Shown: one piece after another, positions 43,710 through 56,334 of the stretch
How the letters are laid out: each line of letters starts with the position of its first letter
How positions within the stretch are numbered: the stretch's first letter is position 1
Assembly (NCBI GenBank): GCA_038030265.1
Contig: CM075938.1
Coordinates: forward strand, 12,873,009-12,937,008
Length of the DNA: 64,000 bases
Reading direction: 5' to 3'
Source of the DNA: Corythucha ciliata
Taxonomy: Eukaryota; Arthropoda; Insecta; Hemiptera; Tingidae
Made by a program: the position numbers and the translations under genes
Notes under the pieces: model-generated
Told to the model about the DNA's origin: nothing
Database searches by the model: none
What the model saw: the letters and a program-made list of their open reading frames with translations, nothing else

Positions 43710-46700
43710 GGTGGGAAGGTGCCGCACTAAGTCTGCACTATCGACTCGAGGCGAGGGGGGGGGGCAGTGCTGCCTTGGGATCCATTGAGAACAGCTGTAC
43801 CTCATTTTCTCGCTGGTTTATCCTTCCTGGAAAAAATTCCCGCCCGCCCTGTCGTATATGTCCTGAAATCGCACAGTTTGTTTGTTAAAATGGATTGATG
43901 TAACGGTCATCGATCCCATAAAACCTTGACAGTAGAACAATTAACAAGCCCCCGCCCATCCCTTTAAACCAGCGTCTACCCCACTACAATCATCCTCGTT
44001 GTCCTCGATCTTCACCAGCATTCTTAATACTCTCTCGTTGGCGTCCAAAAGGCATGACGATCGGGCTGGGTGGGTGGGTGGGGGGGATCTATTAAGGATG
44101 GGCTGTCTTCGACATTGAAAAAGGAAATTGGGTCATATTTTTCTCTCGAAACAATGCATACATAGCCGCATCTCCATGTATTACCCTCGCGTCTTGTCCC
44201 AAAGCTATTACATTTAGGAAGGCTTGACGTTTTAAAAATATTAATTCAGAGCCGCGCCTTCTCTCTATGTCTATTTTTAATTTTTTTTCTGAGTCATTCT
44301 ATAGCCCGAAGACCCCCACCCCTCCTCACCACACTGTTACAAAATGTGATGCTCATCTTTGAGAGAGCACGAACATTGACATAATATGTCATCGCATTCT
44401 ATTTCTTTGAGTAAAATATGAATGAATTAATTGGATTAATGATAGGCATTGGTTTCAGAATCATTAACTCTCGTCGTGCCGTCGACGGGGGATATTTAAA
44501 CAGATTTTTATCAACAAAAGGACCCTATTATTTTACTTGTTATTTTAACTTGAAAACAAACCCTAAAATCGGGAATCCGAGGTATTAGTCACAGTCTAGG
44601 AGGGTGGGAAAAACATCCCTTATACAGAGTGATTTCATAGATGATTCATTCGCTTGTATTGTCTACTTGCAGAATCCAACCCTCCCAATATTCGCAAAAT
44701 ACCCGTCTGACAAGCGTTACGCCACGTTTGATCATCTTCGTATAGAAAAAAGTTTAAAAGTGTTTCTTTTCAACCGTCCTTCTCCCCTCCCCCACCACCC
44801 TTCTAGCTAAAGGAAATAATTAAATTGGCTACAATTCCACGATCGGTATCGTGATATCGAAATAAGGAGCGCGTGATCGAATTTTCTTCTAATAGAAAAA
44901 TAAAAGGGGGTCGCTCGCGAATAAAAACCAATATGTTGAGTGCCCAACCGAGAGAACGCCTTGAGTTTGAAGTCACGAGTTGTTCCCTTCAAGATTTCGA
45001 AACGTGCATGCAGATCTAAAGTTCTCGAAGCTTTTTTTTTTCGTCCTCTCTTTGAATAAATTACTTTTTAAAGAAGATAGGCTTGTTGAATCTTCCTCAC
45101 CGATTGATGTATTTATTCTGTTGGGCTTCTTCACTTAAAACCGTTTTCGTTATTGATAGCTTCATTGTAAACTCTCCCTGGGCTACCACCCCCCTCTCCG
45201 CCACTACTTAACATCCTATCAACTTTGAGATTTCTTTCAAACTCACCTGAAGTTTCTGTTCATGATAAGAAGACCCTTATTTAGACATTCTCCGTCGCAC
45301 CCGCACCCAAAACGGGAAGATAAGTGAAATTGATACAGGCTGCTTCGAGCTTCTTATCACTAACTCTCTTTTAGTCAATGAGAGAATCCAACCATACTCT
45401 TTTTTCAATTTTCGTGTCTCTTCGAAGTCTTTTTTTTTTCTCGTCCTTGCTCAGTGGTTTATGGCATGTTGTCGTCTCGTTCCGACTTTGATTAAACAGT
45501 CGACCACACCCAAAGAAAGAAAAAAAAAATCCTATTCTCCCTATTTTGTTAGACACACACAAAAACCTCTGGACATTCCATTATTAGAACGAAAAATGAA
45601 GATCAGACTGGTGAACGACTAAAAAGAAAACACGCAATTTATAGTTTGTTTCCCCTAGTTTTTCATTCGTCGCGGTTATACTATTGCTTTCAACACTTAA
45701 CGGCAGTGCAGAACTTTGCCGAAATTTAGTCATAACACGGGCGTCGCCATTCATTCCCTATTTCCCTTTTAAACAGTTATGTAACTTCGGAATTACCTCA
45801 TTTCGCGGTCTATTTTTAATAACAAAAATTTTATCTGCAATGATTTCATTTACAGCGTGGGGTCACTTCCCAAGGTTATCGACATTCTTCGAACGCAAAG
45901 CCAAACTGAATAACAATTTAGATTAAAAAAATAATATATCCGCGTTAGAGATTGATCGATTTCTTTTTGAAAAAAACGCATTCATTCATTCATTACGCCG
46001 TGTTTTCATAATTATAATTAAAACAAGCGCGTAAAAAAATAATCCCACCTCCAACACAACGCCATTTCGATCACCTTGAAGCTTGGTAACGAAGTTGTAA
46101 CTTTCAAAAGATCAGTCGAGATGATACAAGTTTTAAAATTAATATCTGCTTAAGCCCTCCCCTATAAAACCGGACGTTGCTCTTTCATAAAGAAGATAAA
46201 ACGCCGAAGTCCACCTACCGTATGTCATTCATATTGTGCAATAAAAAGCTGCAATCTGCGTTTTTCAACTAATATAAGGGCGTCATCCATTTAGGTAAAA
46301 AAAAAATGTTATCGTCTAGGACAGTCTCGTCTATATGATACCGTGGATAAGAGGCGCCTTCGTCTTGGATGGACTATCTCATAGCTGCATAGGATAGGAG
46401 AGGCTGGGGAGACACGGGAAAAGAAACAGATCTCTCTGAGGAGTCATCTTCACATAGCTCAAGGGTGTGACTGTGTACCATTTTTTTTTCTTTAAACCAT
46501 TTCATTTAAGTGCGTAATAAAAGCTATATAGAGAAGAAAGATTGATGACACGAGAGTCAAAAATCAATTTAACGGGCGATTGTGTATACCTTTTTTTTTT
46601 TTGCTTTTGTGTTTCCCTAGATAAGACACAGGACGCTCTCGAAAAAAAAAAAAACTATTCTCTTTCAGGAGGTTGGTTTTGAAAGGGCGATGGGGAGGGG

Positions 46701-48160
46701 AAGGACCAAGCGGAATTCTGCGGTAGGAATTAATTGCCCATAGTCCGTTCAAAAACCACCCCTTTCCCTACGAACCCCCTTCGCAATCATCTTTTCCAGG
46801 CCAACGTCATTTCGAAGTCAATTTCCTGCCTAGCCCTTCCATGCAAATTGGAAAGCCACCGCCTATTGTTGATAATAGGCTAAGATAAGGTGTTTTTTTT
46901 TTTATATTACAATTCTTCAAAGGTAGAACACGTGCAAGGCCCTACACCACAGCCACACCTTCATTTGTTGTTGTTTTTTTTTTGTTCAAAAAAGAAAAAT
47001 TAAAGCCTGATGTTTGACCGTTCTACCGGATGCGTCAAAAAAACAGAAGGGAGTAAAAAAAGGGTTTTGTTTGCACTTCAAAAACAGTTTGAAACATTTC
47101 GCTACCCAGCTTATAAATGCTTCCTCATTCCTGAATTTGTTTTGTTGCCTATTAAAAAAAAAAAAAAAAGTGAACTTTGTGTGGTCCTAGGGTGATGGTG
47201 AGAGGGGGAGGGAAGCGGGTATATCAGAAAATAGGGGTAACTAGTGTCAATTAATTTTATTACTACAGTGCTGGTAGGTCGGTCGTGGAACCAGGGCGCG
47301 GAAGTATTATAAAATGTTGAATTCGTGATCATTGTGAAGTATAATTTGTCTATCGGGTTGTAACGAACGTACGCTTCTGAAAGTTTTAGGGCCCCCCCTC
47401 CCGCCTTAAAAAAAAGGGTGCATGTTTGTAATGGTGACAAGGGGGGGGGGGAGCAATTAGAACTTGAAGACTTCTCTTCAAGTTTTTTTTTGTATCTCCC
47501 TTCTACTGCTATGCATTACGTCCATTACGTCACATACATTCATCTTTCTTTTCTTATTATATTAACATTGGGATAAAGTTCTTGTGGGGCTGTTTACAGC
47601 TGGGAACTCGAGAGAATTCTGAAGCGCGGGAGGGGATTCAATTCGTAAAATATTTATTTAATTTTTTTTTTTTTATCGTGGGATTTTATTTCTTGTCAAA
47701 CTGATAAAACTCTCCGTCTCTTTTTTTCGGTACTATAACGCACACTAAATTAGTTTTTAAAAGGTTATCCCTTAAGACTCTCGAAAATAAGTTGAAGGAG
47801 GCTGTATAAAGAGGCCATTTAATGATTTCCTAATGGAGCCCCCGTCTTCATCAGCTAAGTACCCCCCACCAACCAACTCTTGGGGAGGAGGGGGGTTATA
47901 ATCCTCTGCAGTATACATTTTCGAATAAGCGTCGTGACTCCACGCTTTTTTTTTTTTTTCCTGTCGTATAAAAGAAAAGTACGCCCTAAAGGAAGCGCTA
48001 AGCTTTCAATGATTAGCCCATTACAAAAGGGCGTAATTTGAAGAAGCCGACATTATGTGAGTAACTAAAAAATTTGTTGAAACACAAATTAGGAAGGTAC
48101 AGGTTCAAGGAATAAAGAAGAAGGGAATGTAGTTAATCTTCGATCCGTTGAAGAAGCGTC
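43710..48160. other. Plain block
   Basis: No recognisable coding sequence. Contains a G run at 43756-43764, a short-loop G-quadruplex motif at 44063-44086, many T homopolymers, C/T-rich runs and a G run near 47442-47452. The frames at 44604-44810, 45684-45926 and 47111-47440 (minus) have no domain I can name. Confidence 0.5.
44063..44086 (+). other. G-quadruplex motif with short loops
   Basis: Five G tracts of three or more separated by loops of 2, 1, 1 and 1 nt, beginning GGGCTGGGTGGGTGGG and ending in seven G. Such short-loop motifs form very stable quadruplexes in vitro. No gene context is available. Confidence 0.7.
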
Positions 48161-48166
48161 GCCTAG

Positions 48167-49145
48167 ATGAAAAAAAAAGAAGCGAGGCGAGCGTTGAAAA
48201 GGCCGCGTGTCGTGAGACCCATTAGCTTTAGATTAGTTAGACCGATTCGGACTGTCGAGATTAAACGCGATGAAGACCCTATAGTCGCGACCACGCATGC
48301 CATTTCACGAGCGTTTGATTCCGGTCAATCACGAAATATACTCGCGGCAAAACTTGAATATCTGGGTCTCTACAAACTCGCCGTTGGCACAATAGAATCT
48401 TTGGTCAGTGGTTGACAATAATTAGCGTAAGGCAGCAGGGTTCGATAACTGGACCTCCTCTTTTTAATGCTTATACATAAATGCTCTCCCAGCGGGTCTC
48501 CTTTCGGACTTTACGCAAGCTTTCCTGTACGCTGACGGTCGCCTCTGGGGCTACGACTCATGAGGCTGCTGGTAATTTGCAGCCATGCGACCGAGACTAT
48601 CGATGGCTGCAGGTGTCTGTCTAACCGTGTAGTTTTGAACAAGTTACAAAACCCAGGATTTCAAACTAAATCTCTCCAGCTCTGCGGTGTCGGCTGATAA
48701 TGTCAAGTTCCTGGGACTCACAGTAGACTCTCGCCTCTTTTGGGCGCCCCATGTTGATGTGTTGTGTTGGGTTCTCTCTCGGTCGCTTTTTGGTCTTCAT
48801 CGGCTAGCTTTCTCCGTCTCACGCTCCATGCTGCAAATGGTTTGCTTTGCATTGTTTCACTCAAGAATGACGTATGCCATATCCGCCATACTCTGCTCCT
48901 GCCACCAGGGTCTTCAAAGGTCAAAGTTCAGAGAGGCCGAAATAAGATCGATGTACTCAAGTGCCGATTGAGTTGCTCTCAGGTATAGGATCCGAGTTTC
49001 CTTGGGCCCCAGCTCTTCAACAAGCTTGATCTTGTTTTCAGAAACTTGTCACTGAGAACTTTCAAGGACAAAATCAAGGCCCGACTTCTTGAACTAGCGC
49101 CTTATCCCGTCGCTGATTGCCTTGAGTCATCTTCCTCGAGCTAGT
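48167..49145 (+). pseudogene. LINE reverse-transcriptase pseudogene, type 2
   Basis: RT blocks appear in order over several frames: RPISF near the start, ISRAFDSGQSRNILAAKLEY, then GSITGPPLFNAYT, INALPAG, and FLYADGR in place of YADD (about 48520-48545). NVKFLGLTVDSRLFWAPH with a following VSRSMLQMVCFALFHS block comes next (frame from 48687). A C-terminal LGPQLFNKLDLVFRN stretch reaches about 49130. The sequence is clearly different from the type 1 copy, so two lineages are present. Stops, frameshifts and the lost catalytic Asp show it is dead. Confidence 0.85.
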
Positions 49146-49285
49146 CGCCTCACCACCTATCCAAATTTGACGTTGTCCTTGTCTCTTGGTCTTCCATATC
49201 GAGTCTTGCGTCTTGGTCTTGCATTCACAATCCGTCTTGGTCTTGGTCTCGCAGGCTCAGTCTTGTTCTGCGCAAGAGTCTCCCG
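49145..49285 (+). repeat. Degenerate GTCTTG simple repeat
   Basis: Variants of GTCTTGGTCTTG follow the LINE type 2 remnant, perhaps its 3' tandem tail. Confidence 0.6.
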
Positions 49286-49304
49286 AGAGTCTTGCTCGTT
49301 ATGA

Positions 49305-49316
49305 GGGGGGGGGGGG
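49305..49316. repeat. Poly-G run of 12
   Basis: A G run at the boundary between the LINE tail and plain DNA. Confidence 0.85.
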
Positions 49317-49319
49317 AGT

Positions 49320-49810
49320 TGGTCACAACTATGAACTTACTTGTTCTTTCTCAGAAGTTAAAAATGAGGGAAATAAATTGTTCACTTTTTTAGTTCGAGG
49401 AATTTAGCTGCTGCCAATGATGGCTAGTACGCATCCAGAGGTCATCTTGACCCACCCCCCTCAAATCATAAGAAAAACAGATGGCGAGAAAAATTAATGT
49501 ACATAATAAATTGTTAATTCCTCCCCTTATTACCATCAACCCCTTTCATCATCAGCCGCCTCCTGCAAATCACCTCCCAATTTCCCACCCAGGGGTGGAT
49601 ACACAGGATTGACCTGCCGCATGGCACGGGTCATTAGGAATATATCTGCCCCTTCTTTTTGCATAATCTTATAGCAATACAAACCTACGTAAAGTAACTA
49701 GTATAAAGGATGTAGCTATAGTTGCCAACACCTTCAACTTCACCCCGTAGAGAACTATCGTTAACCTACGGTGCAGCCAAGGGACTTGAGAAATTGAGTG
49801 CTAAAAAATA
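49320..49810. other. Plain stretch with a possible element end
   Basis: CAGGGGTGGATACACAGG near 49591 resembles the CAGGCGCGGATCCAGG type of terminus seen elsewhere. Nothing else recognised. Confidence 0.35.
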
Positions 49811-49814
49811 TCCA

Positions 49815-50930
49815 ATATTAAAAATAGCTATTCCAACCGTAAAAATGGATAAACAGACTATGATTCGCGCCAAAAAAGCCTGCTTCGCGCTTTGAAAATG
49901 GCTAAACTAACTATTTTCTGGCGATTTTCACTCTATAAGTGGTCAGTCTGACTTGCACTAATGAAGTGACTAAACTGACTCTACGCGCCCTGAACAAGGC
50001 CTAAACTAACTGCCTTAAAAATGGCAAAAGTGACGATTCGCGCCTTGAGCATTTCTCAGCATATATTATAACGAGTTCTGGCCTGATAATGGTAAAATCG
50101 ACCATTCTCGCGCCAAAAAGGGCCAACCTGAACGTTCGCTCAACATGGCTCAATACTGACTATTTGCGCTTTATCCCAACGGACTATTCATGCCCGAAAA
50201 AAACCGGCTAAAATGACCATTCGTGCTCAAAAATAGCAAAATTGAAGATTTGGGGCTTTGACACGCGGCCTTCAAAATGGCTAAACTTACAATTTGTGCG
50301 CTGAATATTACCAAATAGTTCTGGCTCCAAATAATCTGCATCTACGAGCACTAAAAATGTCTAAACTAACCATTGGCCATGGCAATGCCAAAAAATGATG
50401 ATTTTTGACATAAAAATGACCAAATCGACGATTCGTGCACCCTAAAGAGCTATAAAAACATGAAATAAAATACCCTTACAGGGCCTACATTTTAATTGCA
50501 TTCACAGAAAACTCAGGCCTTGAAAAAATGACAAAACCAACCGTTCGTGCTCCAAAATGGCCAAACTGACCATTTTAACCTGTAAAATGACCAAACTGGG
50601 CATTCTTCTCTCTAAAAAGGTCAAACTTGCCCCTTCCTGCTCCAAAAATGACCAGACTAACCATTCGAACTCTAGAGTGGCAATTTGAAGATTCATGCCC
50701 TCCAAAAATCACGTCGACTATTCCACACCCTGACAAGGGCGCCCTAGAAAGGCCATACCGACAATTCTTATCCTACCAAATAGCAACTGATCATTCGCGC
50801 CGAAAAAGTGGTTTGACGGGCTTTTCACCCCTAACAAATGCCTTGATGGACTATACAAACCCAAAAAATGGTAAAGCCGAATGAGAAAATGGCTGAAATT
50901 CATACCCCAAAAGTGACCAAACTGGATGCA
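49815..50930 (-). repeat. Family A array, inverted
   Basis: Plus-strand units read AAAATGGCTAAACTGACNAT and TCGCGCC, the reverse complement of family A, about every 30 bp. Frames at 50502-50705 and 50627-50884 are by-products. Confidence 0.8.
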
Positions 50931-50934
50931 ATAT

Positions 50935-51075
50935 GGGGTTGCGGGTTTAAATCCCGCCGGGGAGTCAATTTTTCCTGAAGCTCGAATTGTGTTGGGCTCT
51001 GCCCTACTCAGAGGCAGATTATTGAGTAATATCAATTTAATTTCATTAATTTATTACTTTAAAGGAATACTAGAT
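50935..51075 (+). mobile_element. SINE fragment related to the 40-kb pair
   Basis: A mutated B box (GGTTTAAATCC, about 50944-50954) is followed by GGGGAGTCAATTTTTCCTG, closely matching GGGGAGCAATTTTTTCTCG after the tRNA head at 39901. An AT-rich tail then follows. The A-box half of the head is missing, so it is 5'-truncated. It lies exactly at the end of a family A array. Confidence 0.55.
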
Positions 51076-51079
51076 ACTG

Positions 51080-51710
51080 CATACAAGCGGAATTTCTAGG
51101 AGATTGAAACGAGTCTTTAAAACCCAGGATTGGTGTACAAATAAGGCGAGAAAGTGTAATCCGCGTGATACACGAGGGTTAATCGGACGGAGGAGGTCGG
51201 GATTCGCGAGGAATGACCCGAGCAGCTCCCCCGTCCATAAATGAAGGCATTTGTTATCTTGAATTCTTGAGCCGAATTTAGAAACACCCGGGTTATCGAG
51301 TGGCATTTGGCGATTTGGGAAATTATTTGAGTGACCCTCCCCCCATCCCTACAAATTTTACTACAGATCTGCCTTTGAAGAATAGAATTATGGATCGCGA
51401 ATCGCTTTTATGAAAAGAGAATGTACCATTCGAATCCCGTCCGAAGTGTTGTGGTTTTTCAGTCATTTCCTCTTTTTTCCTCGAGAAAAGCACAGTTTAC
51501 CGATTCCATGCTTCTGTCCATTTCTTTCATTTACTAATAAGATTAAAAATGTATTTAAATTTACTTCAAAATGATGAAGTAGCGGGAGGTTGTTCTTCAC
51601 TGACACTGGTTTTACCGAAAACATGAACGCAACAAAACGAGAGCGACACAGCTTTGCACATTTGCTTTTGAAAAAACAGCATTTGTTTGTCTAACTAGCA
51701 AAATCTGCTA
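51080..51710. other. Plain stretch
   Basis: Contains CATTCGAATCCCGTCC near 51428, a B-box-like sequence of a further SINE remnant. No gene. Confidence 0.4.
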
Positions 51711-51714
51711 AACT

Positions 51715-52050
51715 GATTTTAGTAAGAAGTATAAGATCACGAAATTGGGTTTTAAATAACGAAAGTACACGAAATCGGTTCTCGAAGGAGCAAAATACGT
51801 GGCATTTGGTTATGAAAGAGCGAAAACCCGTTGCAAAATTGGGGTTGATAGAGCCAAAATCGTGACATTTGTTTTTGTCGTAGTTCGTCTTTCGACAGTA
51901 TTTCGAATTGGCCAAATCCGTGGAACTGATTCCAGAAAGAGCCAAACCCGCGAAATTTGGATTATGAAAGTTGAGAAATTTGAATTTCCAGGAGCTAAAT
52001 CCACGAAATTGGGGCTTGAAAGAGTCAAAACCCGCGAAACGCCAATTCTT
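51715..52050 (-). repeat. Family C array, inverted
   Basis: Units such as CCACGAAATTGGGGCTTGAA and CCGCGAAATTTGGATTATGA at about 30 bp. Confidence 0.75.
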
Positions 52051-52109
52051 GGTTGTTGGTGACTACTTTGTCACTGCAAATATTTAGGAAAAGCTCTGAT
52101 CCATACATG

Positions 52110-52770
52110 GAAGTTAAAAAAATGCTAATTCCAGACTAAAATTGAGAAAAAACGCTAATTGACGGCTAATAATGAGAACAACCGCTAATTGACGGCTAAT
52201 AATGAGAAAAACCGGTAATTGACGGCTAATAATGAGAAAACCGCTAATTGACGGCTAATAATGAGAAAACCCGCTAATTGACGGCTAATAACGAGAAAAA
52301 ATGCTAATTTTATTCATGACAAAAATGGAGAGAAAGCGCTAATTTAAGGTGAAATTCAGAAAAAAACATGTATTCGTAACTACCTAAAAGCTTATTCGCA
52401 GGTAAAATTGAGAAGAAGCCATAATTCGCGATTTCTGCCGGTAATCATACGTCAGTAAAATTGAGAAAATGTTTTTAATTCGCGGGGCTAAAATTGAGAC
52501 AAAAGTGGAACAATTGGGAATTCGCTACTAAAATTTGTAAAATCACTCATTCGCGGCTTGAATTGAGAAAAAGGGCTCATTCGAGGCTAAAATTGAGAAA
52601 AAATGCTAATTCTTGACAGAAATGAGGAGCTACGCTAATTAGTGGCTAAAATTGAGTAAAAGGGCTCATTTGCAACTAAAATTGAGAAAACGCCAATTAA
52701 CGGTTTCTGGCGCCACTTTGTCGCCGAAATGAGAGAAATCCCTAATAATTCAAGACAAAAAGTGAAAAAA
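52110..52770 (+). repeat. Family B array with a freshly homogenised core
   Basis: Between about 52155 and 52300 five units of GCTAATTGACGGCTAATAAT plus GAGAAAAACC are almost identical, against the strong divergence of surrounding units (CGCTAATTNGNGGCTAAAAT). This marks a recent local expansion by slippage or unequal exchange. Confidence 0.85.
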
Positions 52771-52774
52771 TCGG

Positions 52775-53175
52775 ATAAGTGAAATTCATGTTGTCTGGCT
52801 CTTCCGTGGCTCACAACTCACAAGAGCAGGTTTATGAGCTAAACAGCGAATATTACTGTTAGAATTTTGATTATTTGATGATTCCGGGACTTAATTTCCT
52901 CTTGCCCTACCAAATAGTCTGCAGTCAGAGAGGAAGACGCGCAATTTTTTTTATTCGCAATATTTTGGAGGCCAAACAGTTTGTTTTCAGACTTTAACAG
53001 CACGATGAAAAACTCAATTTACTGTGAAATTGGCTGTGCCGAGTTTTTGAGAATGAAAATGAGATTCTGGAGCGAATTCCCCGGTTTTTTCAGTAGTCCA
53101 TGGAACTTTGTAGGCATTACATGTGTTTTGTGTCGGACAGCCCGTTTTTTAGGCAAATAAGTCAGATCGTGGGGC
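52775..53175. repeat. Very degenerate repeat remnant
   Basis: Scattered CAAATAGTCTGCAGTC- and GTGAAATTGGCTGTG-like units suggest an old array; family not assignable. Confidence 0.35.
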
Positions 53176-53179
53176 AAAA

Positions 53180-54580
53180 TGTAATCTGAATTGAATGGTT
53201 GGGGGTGGAATGGTTGGTTGGTGTGATCGTCCCTCCGTCTGTCTGTGTCTGATAATTTTTATTTCAAATGTCCGTTGGTGCAAACGATCTGGTCCCTCAG
53301 AGGAAGAAATGTGGGGAAAAAATCATAAGTGCAAAGCGAGTTTTCCTCAATTATTTCCCGTTGGGTGGCTAGAAGGAAGGGGTTACCTCACTCTTTATTT
53401 GGTCGACTATTCGGCCAATTTCACACACACCATAAATTGCCGATAACGATAGCTATAAAGGCTAAAAGTACAACTTTTTACGACTTTAAAAATGAATTTT
53501 GGCTTAATAGCGTCTCCGCGGAATGAGGAAAGGGGGCTGGATAAGAAAAAAACTTCTGTAAAGGAATGTCCGAGTGTAGCCCTTTTAGTTTTTTCGTCCC
53601 TTTTTTTTATACACGCTTTCAACAATGTGTTGAAACTCCAAAAGTGATCGTCGCCGTCAAGTTTTATGACTTTTTCTCACAAAAAATGAATGAAAAGCAC
53701 CTCATAAATGAATTTTATTAGTCTCTCCCCCGAAGAATTATGGGCACGCCCCCCTTCCTAACTCGCCATGGGTGTGATCGAGAGAGGAACATCATGCGTG
53801 AGTGAGAAGTTTTAAAAAACGGACGCCCCTACTGGTATATAAATCAAAAAGTTTGATTAAAATACTTGACGTTCTTAACAAGACTCGGTAATTTCTATTA
53901 ATTAAAAAATTCAAAGAGTGTAGTTTCAGTAAACAACTTCCGTACAAGTTGTAAAGGAAAAGGCACCCGTTAAGCGTACATAAAATAAAAAACGCCGCCT
54001 ATAAATAGCGTCTTGGTGTCGGGGAATTGAATGGGATGATGGGGCTATGAAGTTGAAGAAAAGAGAGCCTAGAGAGAGAGGTCTTAATGAGTAAACTACT
54101 TCGTTGTTTAAACCTTTTGGGGTGACGTCACTCAGGAGTGAAAACAACGCGAGAATTTTACGCAACCCTGTTGGTTCTACAGTATGAACTTTATCGTCGA
54201 CATAAAAATATTTTTAAAAAACCAATATTCGAATGTTTAAAAAGTCCTCTTTAGATCTTAGAACATGAACCAGAAAGGCTAATATGCTGAGAGACGTCAA
54301 GCGTTAAATGAGAGAGAAAAAAAAAAAACACCACTTTGTCCATGCCACTGGAGTGGATAGAGGCGAGTCCTTCTCCCCTCTTGCCCTAATTAAAGACAGC
54401 TCGGATCTCAATCAGGGCGTGATGACAGCTGAAGAATTTCCGGCTTTTCAAGCAACCGAAAAACTGTTTCATTCAAGAAAACAATGAACAGAATAATAGT
54501 TGACCATTTTCTTCCCATCGGTTGTGGCGGAAGCGGGGAGAGGGTAAATCCATTACATGAGTCAGTGAACAACAAAATTC
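53180..54580. other. Plain block
   Basis: AT-rich, with A homopolymers near 54317-54330. The 79-codon minus frame at 53926-54165 is unassigned. No gene supported. Confidence 0.5.
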
Positions 54581-54589
54581 CTACATTTG

Positions 54590-54935
54590 AAGTCGAAAAT
54601 TTGCAAAATTGCAAGTTTCGGGTCCAAATATCCGCGAAATTGCTAATCTCTGGTCCTTATTTTCGCTAAATTTTAAGTTATACTGTTAAAAAAAAAAGTA
54701 AAGGAAATCCTGAAGTAAGCGGTGCGGTTACCACATCACACACAGTCTGGTGAATATCCGCAAAATTGTAATATTTTGGAGCTAAATATTCGCGAAATAT
54801 AAAGTATCTTGGCCGAACATTCGTTAAATGGCAAGTTTCAGGAATTTCAGTAAAATCGGGACTTGATTTTGGAGAAATTGCAAATTTCTGCGATAGATAT
54901 CCGCGTATTGCAGGTTTTCAATTGTTTCTTGTTTG
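54590..54935 (+). repeat. Family D array
   Basis: Units TTTGCAAAATTGCAAGTTTC and CCGCGAAATTGCTAATCTCT at about 30 bp. It is closed by a GC-rich module (GAACCCCGTGCTAGCCGGCC, then GACAGCGCCCCCG) near 54943-54985. Confidence 0.75.
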
Positions 54936-55054
54936 TTTTTGAACCCCGTGCTAGCCGGCCACGAAAGACAGCGCCCCCGGGCCCCGTACCCCAAAATTAT
55001 ATTTCACACAGGGCCATAGGCCACGCATCTCGTCATTGAACTGTATCCGCTACC

Positions 55055-56260
55055 TCACAGTACGAAGCACGAAAATCGCTGCGAGAGACCACGAATTAGC
55101 CCTTTTCCTCAAATTTAGCTGGGAAGTCACTCTTTTTCAAAACATTTCAGCCGTGGAACTTCCCCCTTCCCCCCTCCCCCCAAGAATTGTCCAATAGCGC
55201 GATTTTTCAACATTATTAGCCGTGAAGTTTTCTCCAAAACCCTCAAATTGTCGTTTTTCCCTAATTTTAACCACAAATTACTCTTCCTAATCTTATTGCT
55301 CGGTGAAAGTGGGTGCACCTAACCGGTTCCGATGGTTGGAGTCCTGTGCAAAGAGTTCCAAGTACCCATGGGGTCGCATGGGTGTACCTCTACCTGCACC
55401 TATCAGGGCTTGAGCGGAGATCTCTATGATTCCCCTCATGTCTTGAATAAACAATATACTTATAATGTACGTAGCGTTCAAGATGGCTTTATCTCAGCGC
55501 TTTTTATATTTTTCTGCCGCTTTATTTCATTATTGTCGCGAATTAGCGTTGTTTCTTACTTTTAGCCGCGAATCAGCGCTTCTTATTTTCAGTTCAAGTC
55601 GTGGAAGTGCTTCACTTAATTTTAACCTGAGAACTATGACGTTTTCCCCAACTTTAGCCGTGAATGAGCACGTTTTTCTCATTTCTATCCGCCTATTAGC
55701 ACATTGTCTCAATGTTATCCGTAAATTATGGTGTTTACTGAATTCTAGCCACGAATCGGTGTTTTAGCCTATAGTCATTGCCGCGAATGCACACTTTTGG
55801 TCCATTTTAGCTGCGAATAAACGTATTTCATTTAAATTCAGCCGCCGCAAATTTGCGTTTTTCATAATTTTAACCCGAAATAAGCGCTTTCTCCCATTTC
55901 ATTTCGCGCATCCGATTTTTTTTTCAATTTTCTAGTAATTTATACTCCACAATCCGCGAAATAGCGTTCTTTCCAATTTTAGCTGCGAACGGACCCCATT
56001 TCTCACTTTAGTCGCTAAAATTGAGAAATCACCAAAACTAAAATTGAGAAATCTCCAATTCGTGGTTAAATTTAAGAAAACGCAAATTCGTCTTTTCTGG
56101 AGCCAACCTCGTGTCAACGTAGAACAAAGCGCCAACGTATGTCAAAAATTTGACTAATATTGCTAATTCACGCCTGAAATTGTGAAAAACGCAAATGTGC
56201 TGTTATTGGGTCTTAAGTCTGCGGCCAAAATCAAGAAAAAACGTTCTTAACGGCATTTAT
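55055..56260 (-). repeat. Family B array, inverted
   Basis: Plus-strand units read TTTTCTCAATTTTAGCCGCG and AATTAGCG. About 55285-55455 is a foreign insert without repeat phase (GGTGCACCTAACCGGTTCCG ...), class unknown. Confidence 0.75.
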
Positions 56261-56334
56261 AGGCCGTTGCCCAGTCAGTCGCGACGGCATCCAAAGCCTT
56301 ACTCAGATCTTAAAATCTGCGGAATATGCCAGCT

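Noticed and set aside
43401..43805. 134-codon minus-strand gene
   Set aside because: Mostly translated family C repeats.
45241..45260. Minus-strand recursive splice site (CAG/GTGAGT at ACTCACCTG)
   Set aside because: The upstream tract on the minus strand is not pyrimidine-rich, so the acceptor half is missing.
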